Source of the DNA: JBFXJF01 sp050175155
GTDB taxonomy: Bacteria; Bacillota; Bacilli; Tepidibacillales; Tepidibacillaceae
Direction of reading: 5' to 3'
DNA: 64,000 nt
NCBI GenBank assembly: GCA_050175155.1
Contig: JBFXJF010000011.1
Span: forward strand, 8,949-72,948
Shown: in pieces, positions 15,288 to 24,659 of the stretch
Position numbering within the stretch: position 1 is the first letter of the stretch
Layout of the letters: each line of letters begins with the position of its first letter
The notes under the pieces: model-generated
What the model saw: only the letters and a program-made list of their open reading frames with translations
What the model was told of the DNA's origin: nothing
Database searches by the model: none
Translations under genes and position numbers: made by a program

Positions 15288-17157
15288 TAAAATAACTAGT
15301 CCTGATGATATAAAAAACCTTTCCATAAAAGAATTGGAAAGTTTAGCGATAGATATACGACAATTTCTTATTGAGAAGCTATCTTATACCGGTGGACATC
15401 TAGCACCGAATCTTGGTGTTGTGGAATTAACTATTGCGTTACATTATTTATTCGAAAGTCCTAAAGATAAAATAATTTGGGATGTTGGTCATCAATGTTA
15501 TGTCCATAAGATTTTAACTGGAAGAGCGGACCAATTCGATACGCTTCGTCAGTTTAATGGTTTAAGCGGTTTTCCAAAACTTTCAGAGAGCCCTCATGAT
15601 GTCTTTGAAACTGGTCATAGTAGTACATCATTATCAAGTGCTATGGGTTTTGCAATTTCTAGAGATTTTAAGAATGAGAAAAATCGTGTTATTGCTATTT
15701 TGGGAGACGGTGCATTAACTGGTGGGATGGCTTTAGAGGCTCTTAATTATATCGGTCATCAAAATAATAATTTAATGATTATATTAAATGATAATAAGAT
15801 GTCTATTTCACCTAATGTCGGGGCAATTAATAACTACCTAGAAAGAATTCGGACTAATACTGGTTACCAAAATGCGAAAAAGAAATTTAAAAATATTACA
15901 AAAAAAATTCCTTTAGGCGATAAAATTTTTGATATTACTTACAAGATAAGAGACAGTTTTAAGTATCTAATCGTTGAAGGTGTTCTATTTGAAGAATTAG
16001 GCTTAACTTATTTAGGTCCTGTTGACGGACATGATTTTGAATCATTATTTGAAACATTAAGAAATGCAGATAATACTGAGGGTCCTGTTTTGGTACATGT
16101 TCTAACCGAAAAGGGAAGGGGATATCTACCAGCCGAAATTAACCCTAATCTATTTCATGGCATCGGGAAATATGATATTAATACTGGAGATGTAATAAGT
16201 AAAAAACAATCGCCTAGTTATACTGATGTATTTGGCAATACGATGTTGAAGATAGCAAAAGAAAGAAATGATTTATTTGTTATAACAGCAGCCATGCCTA
16301 CAGGTACTGGTTTAGATAAATTTAAAGAAGATTTTCCAGAAAGATTTTTAGATGTTGGGATAGCAGAACAACACGCAGTAACGATGGCCGCGGGTATTGC
16401 AATAAGTGGGTTATGCCCAGTTTTTGCAGTCTATTCAACATTTTTACAACGAGCATATGATCAAGTATTACATGATGTTGCAAGACAAAACCTCCATGTA
16501 GTTTTTGCTGTTGATAGAGCAGGGATTGTTGGTAATGATGGTGACACACATCATGGTGTTTTTGATATAGCTTTTTTAAGAAGTATACCAAACATGATAA
16601 TTATGATGCCAAAGGATGAAAACGAATTACAGCATATGTTATATACTGCTGTAGAATTTTGCAAAGGACCAGTGGCAATTAGATACGCTAGAGCAGTTGG
16701 AACAGGTATAGAACTAGATGAACAATTAAAAGTTATTCCTATTGGTAAATATGAAGTGGTAAGAGAAGGTAAAGAAATTGCTATCTTAGCTTTAGGACCT
16801 ATGATTCAACTAGCAGAAAAGGCCGCAGAGGAACTAGATAAACTAGACATACATCCTCTTATAATAAACTCAAGGTTTATTAAACCTTTAGATGAAGAAT
16901 TATTATTGAAATTAGCGAAAGAAAATTATAAAATATTGACAATTGAAGAGGGCGTTGAATTAGGTGGTTTTGGAAGTTCAATTCTTGAATTTTACTCAAG
17001 GAATCAAATTTCTATTGATGTGGAAATTCTTGGAATACAAGATAAATTTGTAACGCATGGTGATATTCCCGTGCTAAGAAATTTCATCGGTTTATCCGTA
17101 GAAAATATTATTAACAGGGTCAAGATGATTGATGCAAAGCTAAATCAAATGGTATAA
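15277..17157 (+). CDS. dxs: 1-deoxy-D-xylulose-5-phosphate synthase
   Basis: First enzyme of the MEP isoprenoid pathway: pyruvate + glyceraldehyde 3-phosphate to DXP, with thiamine diphosphate. TPP-binding residues lie in GDGALTGGMALEALNY...ILNDNKMSISPNVG. The transketolase-like pyrimidine domain (DVGIAEQHAVTMAAG) and the C-terminal domain are complete. 626 residues, as usual. AGGGGGAAG precedes the ATG inside the oapA 3' end. With ispA it brackets the OLE locus, so isoprenoid genes surround the RNA. Confidence 0.97.
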   Translation: MDLNKITSPDDIKNLSIKELESLAIDIRQFLIEKLSYTGGHLAPNLGVVELTIALHYLFESPKDKIIWDVGHQCYVHKILTGRADQFDTLRQFNGLSGFPKLSESPHDVFETGHSSTSLSSAMGFAISRDFKNEKNRVIAILGDGALTGGMALEALNYIGHQNNNLMIILNDNKMSISPNVGAINNYLERIRTNTGYQNAKKKFKNITKKIPLGDKIFDITYKIRDSFKYLIVEGVLFEELGLTYLGPVDGHDFESLFETLRNADNTEGPVLVHVLTEKGRGYLPAEINPNLFHGIGKYDINTGDVISKKQSPSYTDVFGNTMLKIAKERNDLFVITAAMPTGTGLDKFKEDFPERFLDVGIAEQHAVTMAAGIAISGLCPVFAVYSTFLQRAYDQVLHDVARQNLHVVFAVDRAGIVGNDGDTHHGVFDIAFLRSIPNMIIMMPKDENELQHMLYTAVEFCKGPVAIRYARAVGTGIELDEQLKVIPIGKYEVVREGKEIAILALGPMIQLAEKAAEELDKLDIHPLIINSRFIKPLDEELLLKLAKENYKILTIEEGVELGGFGSSILEFYSRNQISIDVEILGIQDKFVTHGDIPVLRNFIGLSVENIINRVKMIDAKLNQMV

Positions 17158-17158
17158 G

Positions 17159-17968
17159 ATGTTAAAAAAAGAGAGATTAGATGTTTTAATTGTAGAAAAA
17201 GGAATAATTAGTTCTAGAGAACAAGCGAAGAGAATGATTATGGCAGGACTTGTTAAAGTAAATAATGAAGTTATCGACAAACCAGGTACTAAAGTACTCA
17301 TAGATGCAGATATTATTTTAAAAGAATCTTTACACCCTTATGTATCAAGGGGTGGACTTAAACTCATGAAAGCAATTGATACATTTTCGATAAATTTAGA
17401 AGATAAAATTATGATCGACATAGGTGCTTCAACGGGTGGGTTTACAGATTGTGCACTTCAACATGGAGCAAAAGAAGTATATGCTATTGATGTTGGATAT
17501 GGTCAGTTGGCATGGAAAATTAGGCAAGATGAACGCGTTCATGTGATGGAAAGAACTAATTTTCGTTATGTTACAAAAGAAGAATTTAAGCATGGTAAAC
17601 CTAATTTTGTAACAATAGATGTATCATTTATTTCTTTAAAAACTATTCTTGCTAATTTGATTAACATTATAGATATCGATAGTGAAATAGTTGCATTAGT
17701 AAAGCCGCAATTTGAGGCAGGAAAAGATAAAGTAGGTAAAAAAGGTTTAATTAAAGATCAAAGTATACATAAAGAAGTATTAAAATCAGTTGTTAATTTT
17801 GCAATTAATATTAGCTATGAAGTTCTAGATATAACATTTTCCCCTATAAAAGGCGGAGAAGGTAATATCGAGTTTTTAATGTATCTTAAAGTTTATAATT
17901 CTGAAAAAACTATTGATAATTATCAAGAAATTATTAATTTTGTTGTTGAACAGGCCCATCAATTATGA
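17159..17968 (+). CDS. tlyA: TlyA family rRNA 2'-O-methyltransferase (S4 + FtsJ-like)
   Basis: Residues 1-60 form an S4 RNA-binding domain (RLDVLIVEKGIISSREQAKR). The rest is an FtsJ-like SAM methyltransferase with the DIGASTGGFTDCALQHGA nucleotide-binding loop and VALVKPQFEAGKD. TlyA proteins 2'-O-methylate rRNA; the Bacillus homologue is YqxC, in the same dxs-yqxC-ahrC-recN order. 269 residues. It starts one base after the dxs stop codon. The old name 'hemolysin A' is misleading. Confidence 0.93.
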   Translation: MLKKERLDVLIVEKGIISSREQAKRMIMAGLVKVNNEVIDKPGTKVLIDADIILKESLHPYVSRGGLKLMKAIDTFSINLEDKIMIDIGASTGGFTDCALQHGAKEVYAIDVGYGQLAWKIRQDERVHVMERTNFRYVTKEEFKHGKPNFVTIDVSFISLKTILANLINIIDIDSEIVALVKPQFEAGKDKVGKKGLIKDQSIHKEVLKSVVNFAINISYEVLDITFSPIKGGEGNIEFLMYLKVYNSEKTIDNYQEIINFVVEQAHQL

Positions 17969-17975
17969 CATATTA

Positions 17976-18006
17976 AAACAACTTCAAAGAGGAGTTGTTT
18001 TTTTAT
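17976..18006 (+). terminator. Terminator after tlyA
   Basis: AAACAACT (17977-17984) pairs with AGTTGTTT (17993-18000) across an 8-nt loop, followed by TTTTTAT. It likely ends the long operon containing OLE RNA. Confidence 0.8.
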
Positions 18007-18047
18007 AAGAAATTATATAATTAAATGGTTTTAAATAAGACAAAATA

Positions 18048-18065
18048 AATGTATAATTATTCAAA
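18048..18065 (+). promoter_or_regulatory. ARG-box operator overlapping a -10 element upstream of argR
   Basis: AATGTATAATTATTCAAA matches the ARG-box pattern WNTGAATWWWWATTCANW at all but one position. It contains a TATAAT (18052-18057), so ArgR binding would block the promoter and give negative autoregulation. The -35 is weak. Confidence 0.55.
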
Positions 18066-18130
18066 GATTATTTTCCTATTAATTAGCAATTATGGAAATC
18101 GAGACATTGCTAAACCATTCGGAGGATGCT

Positions 18131-18577
18131 ATGAAAGCAAAAAGACACTTGAAAATCAGAGAAATTATTACTAACAATAATATTGATACCCAAGAAGAAT
18201 TGGTTGATATTCTTAAAGAGGCAGGTTTCAATGTTACGCAAGCAACAGTATCAAGAGATATTAAGGAATTACATTTAGTAAAGGTTCCTTTGGAGGATGG
18301 TAAATATAAGTACTCATTACCAGCTGATCAAAGGTATAACCCACTAGCAAAATTAAAAAGAACTTTAAGAGACAGCTTTATTGGATTGGATTCCTCAGAC
18401 AATCTAATTGTGTTAAAAACTTTACCAGGTAATGCTAATTCTATTGGTGTTATTATAGACAATCTTGGATGGACTGAAATAATGGGTAATATTAGTGGAG
18501 ATGACACATGTTTAATAATTTGCCGTACGAAAAACGGTGCTAAAGAGATTGCAAAAAAACTTTTAGAAATGTTGTAA
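18131..18577 (+). CDS. argR: Arginine repressor ArgR/AhrC
   Basis: Hexameric arginine-responsive repressor. The N-terminal winged helix-turn-helix shows ITNNNIDTQEELVDILKEAG and the recognition segment VTQATVSRDIKELHLVKV. The C-terminal oligomerisation/arginine-binding domain contains TLPGNANSIGVIIDN and GDDTCLIICR. ATG at 18131 behind GGAGGA gives 148 residues, the usual size; an upstream in-frame ATG at 18092 would add 13 atypical residues. The ahrC-recN order matches Bacillus. Confidence 0.95.
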   Translation: MKAKRHLKIREIITNNNIDTQEELVDILKEAGFNVTQATVSRDIKELHLVKVPLEDGKYKYSLPADQRYNPLAKLKRTLRDSFIGLDSSDNLIVLKTLPGNANSIGVIIDNLGWTEIMGNISGDDTCLIICRTKNGAKEIAKKLLEML

Positions 18578-18591
18578 TGTGGGGATAATAT

Positions 18592-20316
18592 ATGTTATTA
18601 GAAATATCAATTAAAGAGTTCGCTATTATTAAAGAACTAAAAATCAATTTTAATAACGGGTTGAATATTCTTACTGGAGAAACAGGGGCTGGTAAGTCAA
18701 TTATTATTGACGCAATTGAACTTATTATAGGTGGAAGAAGTTCGATTGAGTATATTCGCAAAAATGCAGAAAAGGCTGAAGTAGAGGCTTTATTTGACAT
18801 ACCCTCAGGGCACCCTGTTTATGAAGTATTAAACGAGCTTGGAATTACTATCTTAGAAGACGAAATGTTAATAATTAAAAGAGAAATTTTTATGAATGGT
18901 AAAAGTATTTGCAGAATAAATGGTCAACTTGTTACTTTGACAGCTTTAAAAGATGTTGGTCAATGGATAGTTCAATTATATAGTCAATTACAACATCAAC
19001 AACTATTACATACTGATAAACAATTGAAGCTATTGGATTCCTATGGTGATTTCGCTCATTTAGAAAAAATAAATGACTATAAGAGAAGATTTGATAAGTA
19101 TTCTTCGTTGAGGAAAGAAATCTTAACACTAACTGAAAATGAAGAAAAAACAGCTAGAAAAATTGATTTATTGCAGTATCAAATTAGTGAAATTTCTCAA
19201 TCTAATTTATATATTGGGGAAGAGGAAGAATTAAGCCAACAGAAAAACATTATAAAACACTCAGAAAAGATTTCATATGGTATAAATAATGCTTATCTGA
19301 ATTTATCTAAAGAAAATGGAATTCTTGAATTATTAACACAAACAATTAATTATCTAGAACAAATAATGGTCTTTGATAATAGTATTACTAAATATTACGA
19401 TGATATATCATCAATTTTTTACCAACTTGAAGATATATCAACAGGGTTAAACCAGAAATCTAACTCGGTTGAGTTTGATCCTGAGCAACTTAATGTTATT
19501 GAAGATAGATTATCGGTTATTCATCATTTAAAAAGAAAGTATGGAGAAACGATAGAAGAAATTCTTAACTACTCAACAAAAATAACTAATGAGTTAGAAT
19601 TTATTAAGAACAGTGATGAGTACTTAAATAATCTGCAAAATGAGTTGATTGATATTACAGATTTAATTATAAAAGATGTTTTAGAAATATCTAACAAAAG
19701 AAATATCCTTGCAACAAAATTATCAGAACAAATAGAGAAGGAACTAACTGATTTGCAAATGGTCAATACAAAAATTAGTATTGAGGTTAGTTATCAAGAA
19801 GCTAAAGAAGGAATTGACTATGCTGGAAAGACTTATAGTATTTCGCAAACTGGTTTAGACAGAATAAATTTTTTAATATCACCAAATCCAGGGGAACCGT
19901 TAAAACCATTGAATAAAATTGCATCTGGTGGTGAAGTATCTAGAATTATGTTAGCTATTTTAACAATTCTAGCCCATAAAGATCAAGTCGATACAATTAT
20001 ATTTGATGAGATCGATACGGGAGTAAGTGGAAGGGCAGCACAAGCTATAGCAGAAAAATTGGCTCGCGTTTCGAGGGGAAAACAGGTTTTTGTTATAACA
20101 CATCTTTCTCAGGTAGCTTCAATGGCGGACTGTTATTATTTAATCGAAAAAAGAACAGATAACAACGATACAACTACGGTAATTAATCAATTAAATGATG
20201 AAGAAAAAATTGCAGCATTATCTAGAATGTTGGGAGGAAATGAAGTAACAAATATTACATACGAACATGCTAAAGAGATGATTGAAAGGGGCTCATCCTT
20301 TAAAAATAAAATATAA
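18592..20316 (+). CDS. recN: DNA repair protein RecN
   Basis: An SMC-like ATPase recruited early to double-strand breaks. The Walker A motif ILTGETGAGKSIIIDAIE is near residue 30. A long coiled-coil centre (about residues 150-400) follows, and the C-terminal ABC part has the signature NKIASGGEVSRIMLA and Walker B TIIFDEIDTGVSG. 574 residues, normal length. ATG follows GTGGGGA, 14 bases after argR, so the two are probably co-transcribed. Confidence 0.96.
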   Translation: MLLEISIKEFAIIKELKINFNNGLNILTGETGAGKSIIIDAIELIIGGRSSIEYIRKNAEKAEVEALFDIPSGHPVYEVLNELGITILEDEMLIIKREIFMNGKSICRINGQLVTLTALKDVGQWIVQLYSQLQHQQLLHTDKQLKLLDSYGDFAHLEKINDYKRRFDKYSSLRKEILTLTENEEKTARKIDLLQYQISEISQSNLYIGEEEELSQQKNIIKHSEKISYGINNAYLNLSKENGILELLTQTINYLEQIMVFDNSITKYYDDISSIFYQLEDISTGLNQKSNSVEFDPEQLNVIEDRLSVIHHLKRKYGETIEEILNYSTKITNELEFIKNSDEYLNNLQNELIDITDLIIKDVLEISNKRNILATKLSEQIEKELTDLQMVNTKISIEVSYQEAKEGIDYAGKTYSISQTGLDRINFLISPNPGEPLKPLNKIASGGEVSRIMLAILTILAHKDQVDTIIFDEIDTGVSGRAAQAIAEKLARVSRGKQVFVITHLSQVASMADCYYLIEKRTDNNDTTTVINQLNDEEKIAALSRMLGGNEVTNITYEHAKEMIERGSSFKNKI

Positions 20317-20480
20317 TATAATAATTTACGTTCTTATCTATTTTTATTACTTACCTATAATTGATTTGTTTAACTAAGATGGTACGATTTTGTCATAATA
20401 AATAAATCTTATAAAGGTTATCTTATATGTACAGAGAAAAATGGAGGTGTAGGTAAGAGAGAAATAGGAGCGTGATTTAT

Positions 20481-21797
20481 TTGTCCCAAAATAAAATGAA
20501 GGTATTTGGGTTACTCGTTGTTTCCATTATTATAGCTTTTTTCTTTACAGGGACTATTCAATCATTTGTTTCATTCCCTAATGAAATTAGGATGTTTGAA
20601 TCAGCAAGCAAACAATTAAATATCTCTTTACCGATTTCAGCTACCGTCAGTTCAAGTGATACGAATGTTGCAAAAGTAGGCGAGGACAAGAATTTAAAAT
20701 ATGATTCGTTAGATTCATTTACTGTTGAATCGATACAGCAGGGAGAATCAAAATTAACAATTAAGTTGTTTGGTCTGATACCTTTTAAATCGGTAAATGT
20801 TAACGTGATAAAAGATGTCAAAGTAATACCTGGTGGGCAGACGATTGGTGTTAAATTAAATTCTGCTGGAATTATGGTTGTGGGTCACCATTCAATTGGT
20901 ACTAACAGCAAGGACGCTATATCTCCAAGCGAAAGTGCCGGAATACGTATAGGCGACGTAATTATTAAAATGAATGGTGAAAGAGTTAGCACTGTAAACG
21001 ATGTAGTAAATAAAGTTAATAAAAATGGCGATAAAAAAATCGAGTTTGAATTACTAAGGGATAATGAAAAGATTAAATTAGAAGTTACACCGATGCTTGA
21101 TCAAGATATAAATTCTTATAGACTAGGGCTATATATACGTGATTCAGCAGCAGGGGTTGGTACATTAACTTTTTATGATCCAGTTACAAATAACTATGGA
21201 GCGCTTGGTCATGTAATTACTGATTCAGATACACAAAGACCAATTATAGTTGGAGACGGCAAAATTTTATCCTCTGATGTTACCTCTATTGATAAAGGGG
21301 AAAGTGGAAAACCTGGAGGGAAAAAGGCTATATTTACCGATGAAGGTGCAGTAATAGGAGATATTAGGAAAAACACTCCATTTGGGATATTTGGTAAAAT
21401 TTTATCAAAACCTAAAAACGGAATAAGTAATGAACCGATTTATATTGCTTTACCTGAAGAAGTTGTAGAAGGTCCTGCGGAAATACTAACGGTGATTCAA
21501 GGCCAGAAAGTTGAAAAATTTGATATTGAAATTGTTAACGTAATAAATCAGAGTTACCCAGCAACAAAAGGAATGGTAATTAAGGTTACAGATCCAAGAT
21601 TGTTAGAAAAAACAGGTGGAATAATTCAAGGGATGAGTGGAAGCCCAATAATACAAAACGGAAAACTAGTTGGAGCAGTAACACATGTATTTGTTAATGA
21701 CCCAACTTCTGGATATGGCTCGTACATTGAATGGATGATTAGAGATTCTGACATATTGCAAGAAGAAAATACTACAAAAAACCTTAAGGCTAGTTAA
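20481..21797 (+). CDS. spoIVB: SpoIVB serine peptidase
   Basis: Forespore-secreted S55 peptidase that triggers pro-sigma-K processing. A membrane anchor/signal (VFGLLVVSIIIAFFFTG) is followed by a PDZ domain (SAGIRIGDVIIKMNGERV) and the peptidase domain. The catalytic His is in NNYGALGHVITD and the Ser in GIIQGMSGSPIIQNG. AGGAG at 20466-20470 fits the TTG at 20481; the GTG at 20472 is too close. About 438 residues. recN-spoIVB-spo0A order is conserved with Bacillus. Confidence 0.94.
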   Translation: MSQNKMKVFGLLVVSIIIAFFFTGTIQSFVSFPNEIRMFESASKQLNISLPISATVSSSDTNVAKVGEDKNLKYDSLDSFTVESIQQGESKLTIKLFGLIPFKSVNVNVIKDVKVIPGGQTIGVKLNSAGIMVVGHHSIGTNSKDAISPSESAGIRIGDVIIKMNGERVSTVNDVVNKVNKNGDKKIEFELLRDNEKIKLEVTPMLDQDINSYRLGLYIRDSAAGVGTLTFYDPVTNNYGALGHVITDSDTQRPIIVGDGKILSSDVTSIDKGESGKPGGKKAIFTDEGAVIGDIRKNTPFGIFGKILSKPKNGISNEPIYIALPEEVVEGPAEILTVIQGQKVEKFDIEIVNVINQSYPATKGMVIKVTDPRLLEKTGGIIQGMSGSPIIQNGKLVGAVTHVFVNDPTSGYGSYIEWMIRDSDILQEENTTKNLKAS

Positions 21798-21814
21798 GTC
21801 TTAAGGTTTTCTTG
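21778..21814 (+). terminator. Terminator overlapping the spoIVB 3' end
   Basis: An 11-bp stem, AAAACCTTAAG (21778-21788) with CTTAAGGTTTT (21800-21810), spans the stop codon and is followed by CTTGT. The T-tract comes from the stem arm itself. Confidence 0.75.
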
Positions 21815-21872
21815 TAAAAAAAACTAATTAAGTGGAAATTTATTCATAATTTTGGTTTTTATTTAATTTTTA

Positions 21873-21899
21873 GCAGGAAAGATTTGTGAATTGTCGAAA
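21873..21899 (+). promoter_or_regulatory. Candidate sigma-H promoter with 0A box before spo0A
   Basis: GCAGGAAAG (21873-21881), 11 bases, then GTCGAAA (21893-21899) is one mismatch from each half of the sigma-H pattern (RNAGGAWWW / RNNGAAT). A Spo0A box TGTCGAA (21892-21898) overlaps the -10, consistent with autoregulation. Confidence 0.5.
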
Positions 21900-21944
21900 A
21901 GATAATAAAGTAATATATTTTGTTTGTTGAAAGAGGTGGACTCA

Positions 21945-22730
21945 ATGTCAAAAATTAAAATCATAATTGCTGACGATAATCGAGAATTAGTTGAATTATT
22001 AGAGGATTATATGATGAATCAGTCAGATATTGAAGTCATAGGTGTTGCACATAATGGAATTGGGGCTTTAGAACTTTTAGAAACCAATGAACCAGATGTT
22101 TTAGTACTAGACATAATAATGCCTCATCTAGATGGATTAGGAGTACTCGAAAGAATTAAGGATATGACATTCACAAAGATACCAAAAATTATTATGTTGA
22201 CGGCATTTGGTCAAGAAAATGTTACTCAAAAGACAGTAGAATTAGGGGCGTCCTACTACATTTTAAAACCATTTAGTATGGATTTATTACTAAATCGTAT
22301 TAGACAAGCTACGGATGATGGTCAACAGGATTATAATTTATCAAAGATTAAAAAAAATATTATACCAATAACTGCAAGTAATGTAGACGTTAATATTACT
22401 GATATTATTCATGAGATGGGTGTTCCAGCCCATATAAAAGGTTACATGTATCTAAGGGACGCAATTATTATGGTTTATAATGATATCGAAATCTTAGGTT
22501 CAATAACTAAAGTCTTATATCCAAGAGTTGCTGAGAAATACAAAACAACTCCAAGTAGAGTAGAACGAGCGATTAGACATGCAATTGAGGTTGCTTGGAA
22601 CAGAGGAAACATTGATGCAATCAAGAATACATTCGGCTACACAATAAACTCCAGTAAATCAAAACCAACAAACAGCGAATTCATAGCAATGATTGCAGAC
22701 AGACTAAGACTAGAAAGCAAAGTAAGCTAA
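21945..22730 (+). CDS. spo0A: Sporulation master regulator Spo0A
   Basis: The phosphorelay response regulator that commits cells to sporulation. The receiver domain shows IIIADDNRELVELLEDYM, phospho-acceptor Asp56 in VLVLDIIMPHLDG, Thr in IIMLTAFGQ and Lys in YILKPFSMD. The DNA-binding domain carries ITDIIHEMGVPAHIKGYMYLRDAI (in parts: HEMGVPAHIKGY) and the recognition helix TPSRVERAIRHAIEVAW. ATG at 21945 behind AGAGGTGG gives 261 residues. It lies directly downstream of spoIVB. Confidence 0.98.
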   Translation: MSKIKIIIADDNRELVELLEDYMMNQSDIEVIGVAHNGIGALELLETNEPDVLVLDIIMPHLDGLGVLERIKDMTFTKIPKIIMLTAFGQENVTQKTVELGASYYILKPFSMDLLLNRIRQATDDGQQDYNLSKIKKNIIPITASNVDVNITDIIHEMGVPAHIKGYMYLRDAIIMVYNDIEILGSITKVLYPRVAEKYKTTPSRVERAIRHAIEVAWNRGNIDAIKNTFGYTINSSKSKPTNSEFIAMIADRLRLESKVS

Positions 22731-22766
22731 AACATAACAATAAATACAAATTTTAAAAAGTCTAAT

Positions 22767-22800
22767 GGCATAGTATTTTTATACTATGTCTTTTAATTTT
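22767..22800 (+). terminator. Terminator after spo0A
   Basis: GGCATAGTAT (22767-22776) pairs with ATACTATGTC (22781-22790), one G-T pair, across a tetranucleotide T loop, then TTTTAATTTT. Confidence 0.85.
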
Positions 22801-22859
22801 ATCTATAAATTAAGAACATACTAAGAGGTAAATAATCTTATTTTTAAGGAATTGATTAT

Positions 22860-24020
22860 ATGACTCTTATAAAAAGTACAAATCGTATCAAAAGCACATA
22901 TTTAGTTGATAATAAAACGAAAAATCTAATAAGTCGACTTAAACCAAATCAAATTGCAGTTATTAATCATCCTGATATAGATGAAGTAGCAGCAGATGGA
23001 TTAATAAAATGTAAGCCTAAAGCTATTATAAATTTTTCCTCTTCGCTTACAGGAAAATATCCGAGCATTGGCTTGAAAAATTTATTAGACGCTAAAATAC
23101 CTGTAATGGATGTTAGTGCAAAAAAAGATAAGATTAATCTTTTGAAAGATGATTCACAAATAATAATTGATATGGAGGATAAGTTATTAAATTTTAAAGC
23201 AGATGATCGATTTGACATTGTGATTCCTTATGAAGAGTGGAATGAAGAGAAATGGGAGAAAATATATGAAAGTTCGAAAAAAAATTTGGAAGGTGAATTG
23301 GAACAATTTATTGATAACACGTTGGAATACGCCTCCAGAGAAAAAAACTTTGTATTAAAAACACTAAATATACCAAAATTAAAGACAAAGATAAAAGGCA
23401 AACATGTCGTAGTTGTTGTTAGAGGGAAGAACTATAAGCAAGATTTAACTGCCATTAGGTCATATATAGAGGATTATAAACCTGTATTAATTGGAGTTGA
23501 TGGTGGGGCTGATGCTTTAATTGAAAATGGACTTAAGCCAAATATAATAATAGGCGATATGGATAGTGTTTCTGATGAGGCTTTGAGAACTAAAGCGGAT
23601 ATAGTTGTTCATGCCTATCCTAATGGGGAAGCACCAGGGTTAAAGAGAATTAATGAACTAGGCATATCAACTGAAATTATATCATCAGTAGGAACTAGTG
23701 AGGATGTTGCTATGCTAATGGCATTTGAAAAAAAGGCGGAAATAATTGTTGCGCTTGGGGCCCACTCAAACATGATTGATTTTTTAGAAAAAGGACGAAA
23801 AGGGATGGCTAGTACCTTATTAGTTCGGATGAAAATAGGAACAAAACTAATTGATGCAAAAGGTGTAAGTATGTTATACCAACCTCGGGTTCAATGGGGA
23901 TTCTTAACTTTACTTTCGATAGCTGCAGTTACACCTGTTTTAGCAGTTAGTTTAATTAATAAAGATATGGTTAATATTTTTCAGATTGTTTGGATGAATA
24001 TCAAAATGCTATTTACGTAG
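22860..24020 (+). CDS. steA: SteA-like putative cytokinetic ring protein
   Basis: A 386-residue protein. The C-terminal two-thirds contains a thiamin-pyrophosphokinase-like fold (PVLIGVDGGADALIENGLKPNIIIGDMDSVSDEAL, quoted in parts: GVDGGADALIENG, IIIGDMDSVSD) and a final transmembrane helix (FLTLLSIAAVTPVLAVSLI). This matches the SteA family first described in Corynebacterium, where SteA and SteB act in cell separation. TPK catalysis is not implied. The adjacent SteB-like gene strengthens the call; its role in a Firmicute is inferred. Confidence 0.8.
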   Translation: MTLIKSTNRIKSTYLVDNKTKNLISRLKPNQIAVINHPDIDEVAADGLIKCKPKAIINFSSSLTGKYPSIGLKNLLDAKIPVMDVSAKKDKINLLKDDSQIIIDMEDKLLNFKADDRFDIVIPYEEWNEEKWEKIYESSKKNLEGELEQFIDNTLEYASREKNFVLKTLNIPKLKTKIKGKHVVVVVRGKNYKQDLTAIRSYIEDYKPVLIGVDGGADALIENGLKPNIIIGDMDSVSDEALRTKADIVVHAYPNGEAPGLKRINELGISTEIISSVGTSEDVAMLMAFEKKAEIIVALGAHSNMIDFLEKGRKGMASTLLVRMKIGTKLIDAKGVSMLYQPRVQWGFLTLLSIAAVTPVLAVSLINKDMVNIFQIVWMNIKMLFT

Positions 24021-24029
24021 GTGAAAAAA

Positions 24030-24659
24030 TTGATCTCAAACAAGTATTATGTAACAACAATTATTGCAATATTTTTATCATTAAGCATAGGGATTTTAAT
24101 TGGTGGAACCATTGGACAGCAATGGATTAACTTTAATCAACAAAAAATAATAACTCATTATGAACAAAAATCTAAAGAGTTGGAAGAAACAAATAAAGGC
24201 TTAGTTACAGCGAATAAAGATATTACTAATAACTATCAGAATATAGAAAAAGAATTAAATACCTTATATAAAAAAAGTATTTCTAATTCATTAAGAGATA
24301 AAGAGTTTTTATTTATCACTACACCTACTCAAAATAATAATTTAATTACGAATGCAATCGCATTAGCAGGTGGGAAAGTTACTGAGATTGATCAACATAG
24401 TCAAAGTACTGATATTGAGAAGTACGATGGTATTATTATGGATATAAATAATCAAGATATAAGTAATAACAATTTATGGTTAGATAATTATCAATTACCC
24501 GTAATGTATGTTGGTAATGGTCAAGAAGTATGGCTAAACGGTTTTGAAAATAATGGAACTGTATTTAAACAGTTGATTAAAATAGGCTCTTATAATGATA
24601 ATTATCAATTCATCTACTACTTAAAAAATATTTTACAGGAGCAGGCAAAAGATGAATGA
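24030..24659 (+). CDS. steB: SteB/MctB-like membrane-anchored coiled-coil protein
   Basis: One N-terminal transmembrane helix (YYVTTIIAIFLSLSIGILIGG), a coiled coil (about residues 35-85) and a C-terminal alpha/beta domain. This is the architecture of the family annotated as 'copper transporter' MctB/SteB. Partnership with the preceding SteA suggests the cell-division role rather than metal transport. TTG at 24030 uses AGGTG at 24019-24023; the GTG at 24021 lies in that site. The 3' end overlaps the next gene by 8 bases. Confidence 0.75.
   Translation: MISNKYYVTTIIAIFLSLSIGILIGGTIGQQWINFNQQKIITHYEQKSKELEETNKGLVTANKDITNNYQNIEKELNTLYKKSISNSLRDKEFLFITTPTQNNNLITNAIALAGGKVTEIDQHSQSTDIEKYDGIIMDINNQDISNNNLWLDNYQLPVMYVGNGQEVWLNGFENNGTVFKQLIKIGSYNDNYQFIYYLKNILQEQAKDE

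Noticed and set aside
20340..20480. Sigma-G promoter before spoIVB
   Set aside because: CATAATA at 20394-20400 resembles the -10, but no matching -35 is found at 16-18 bases upstream.
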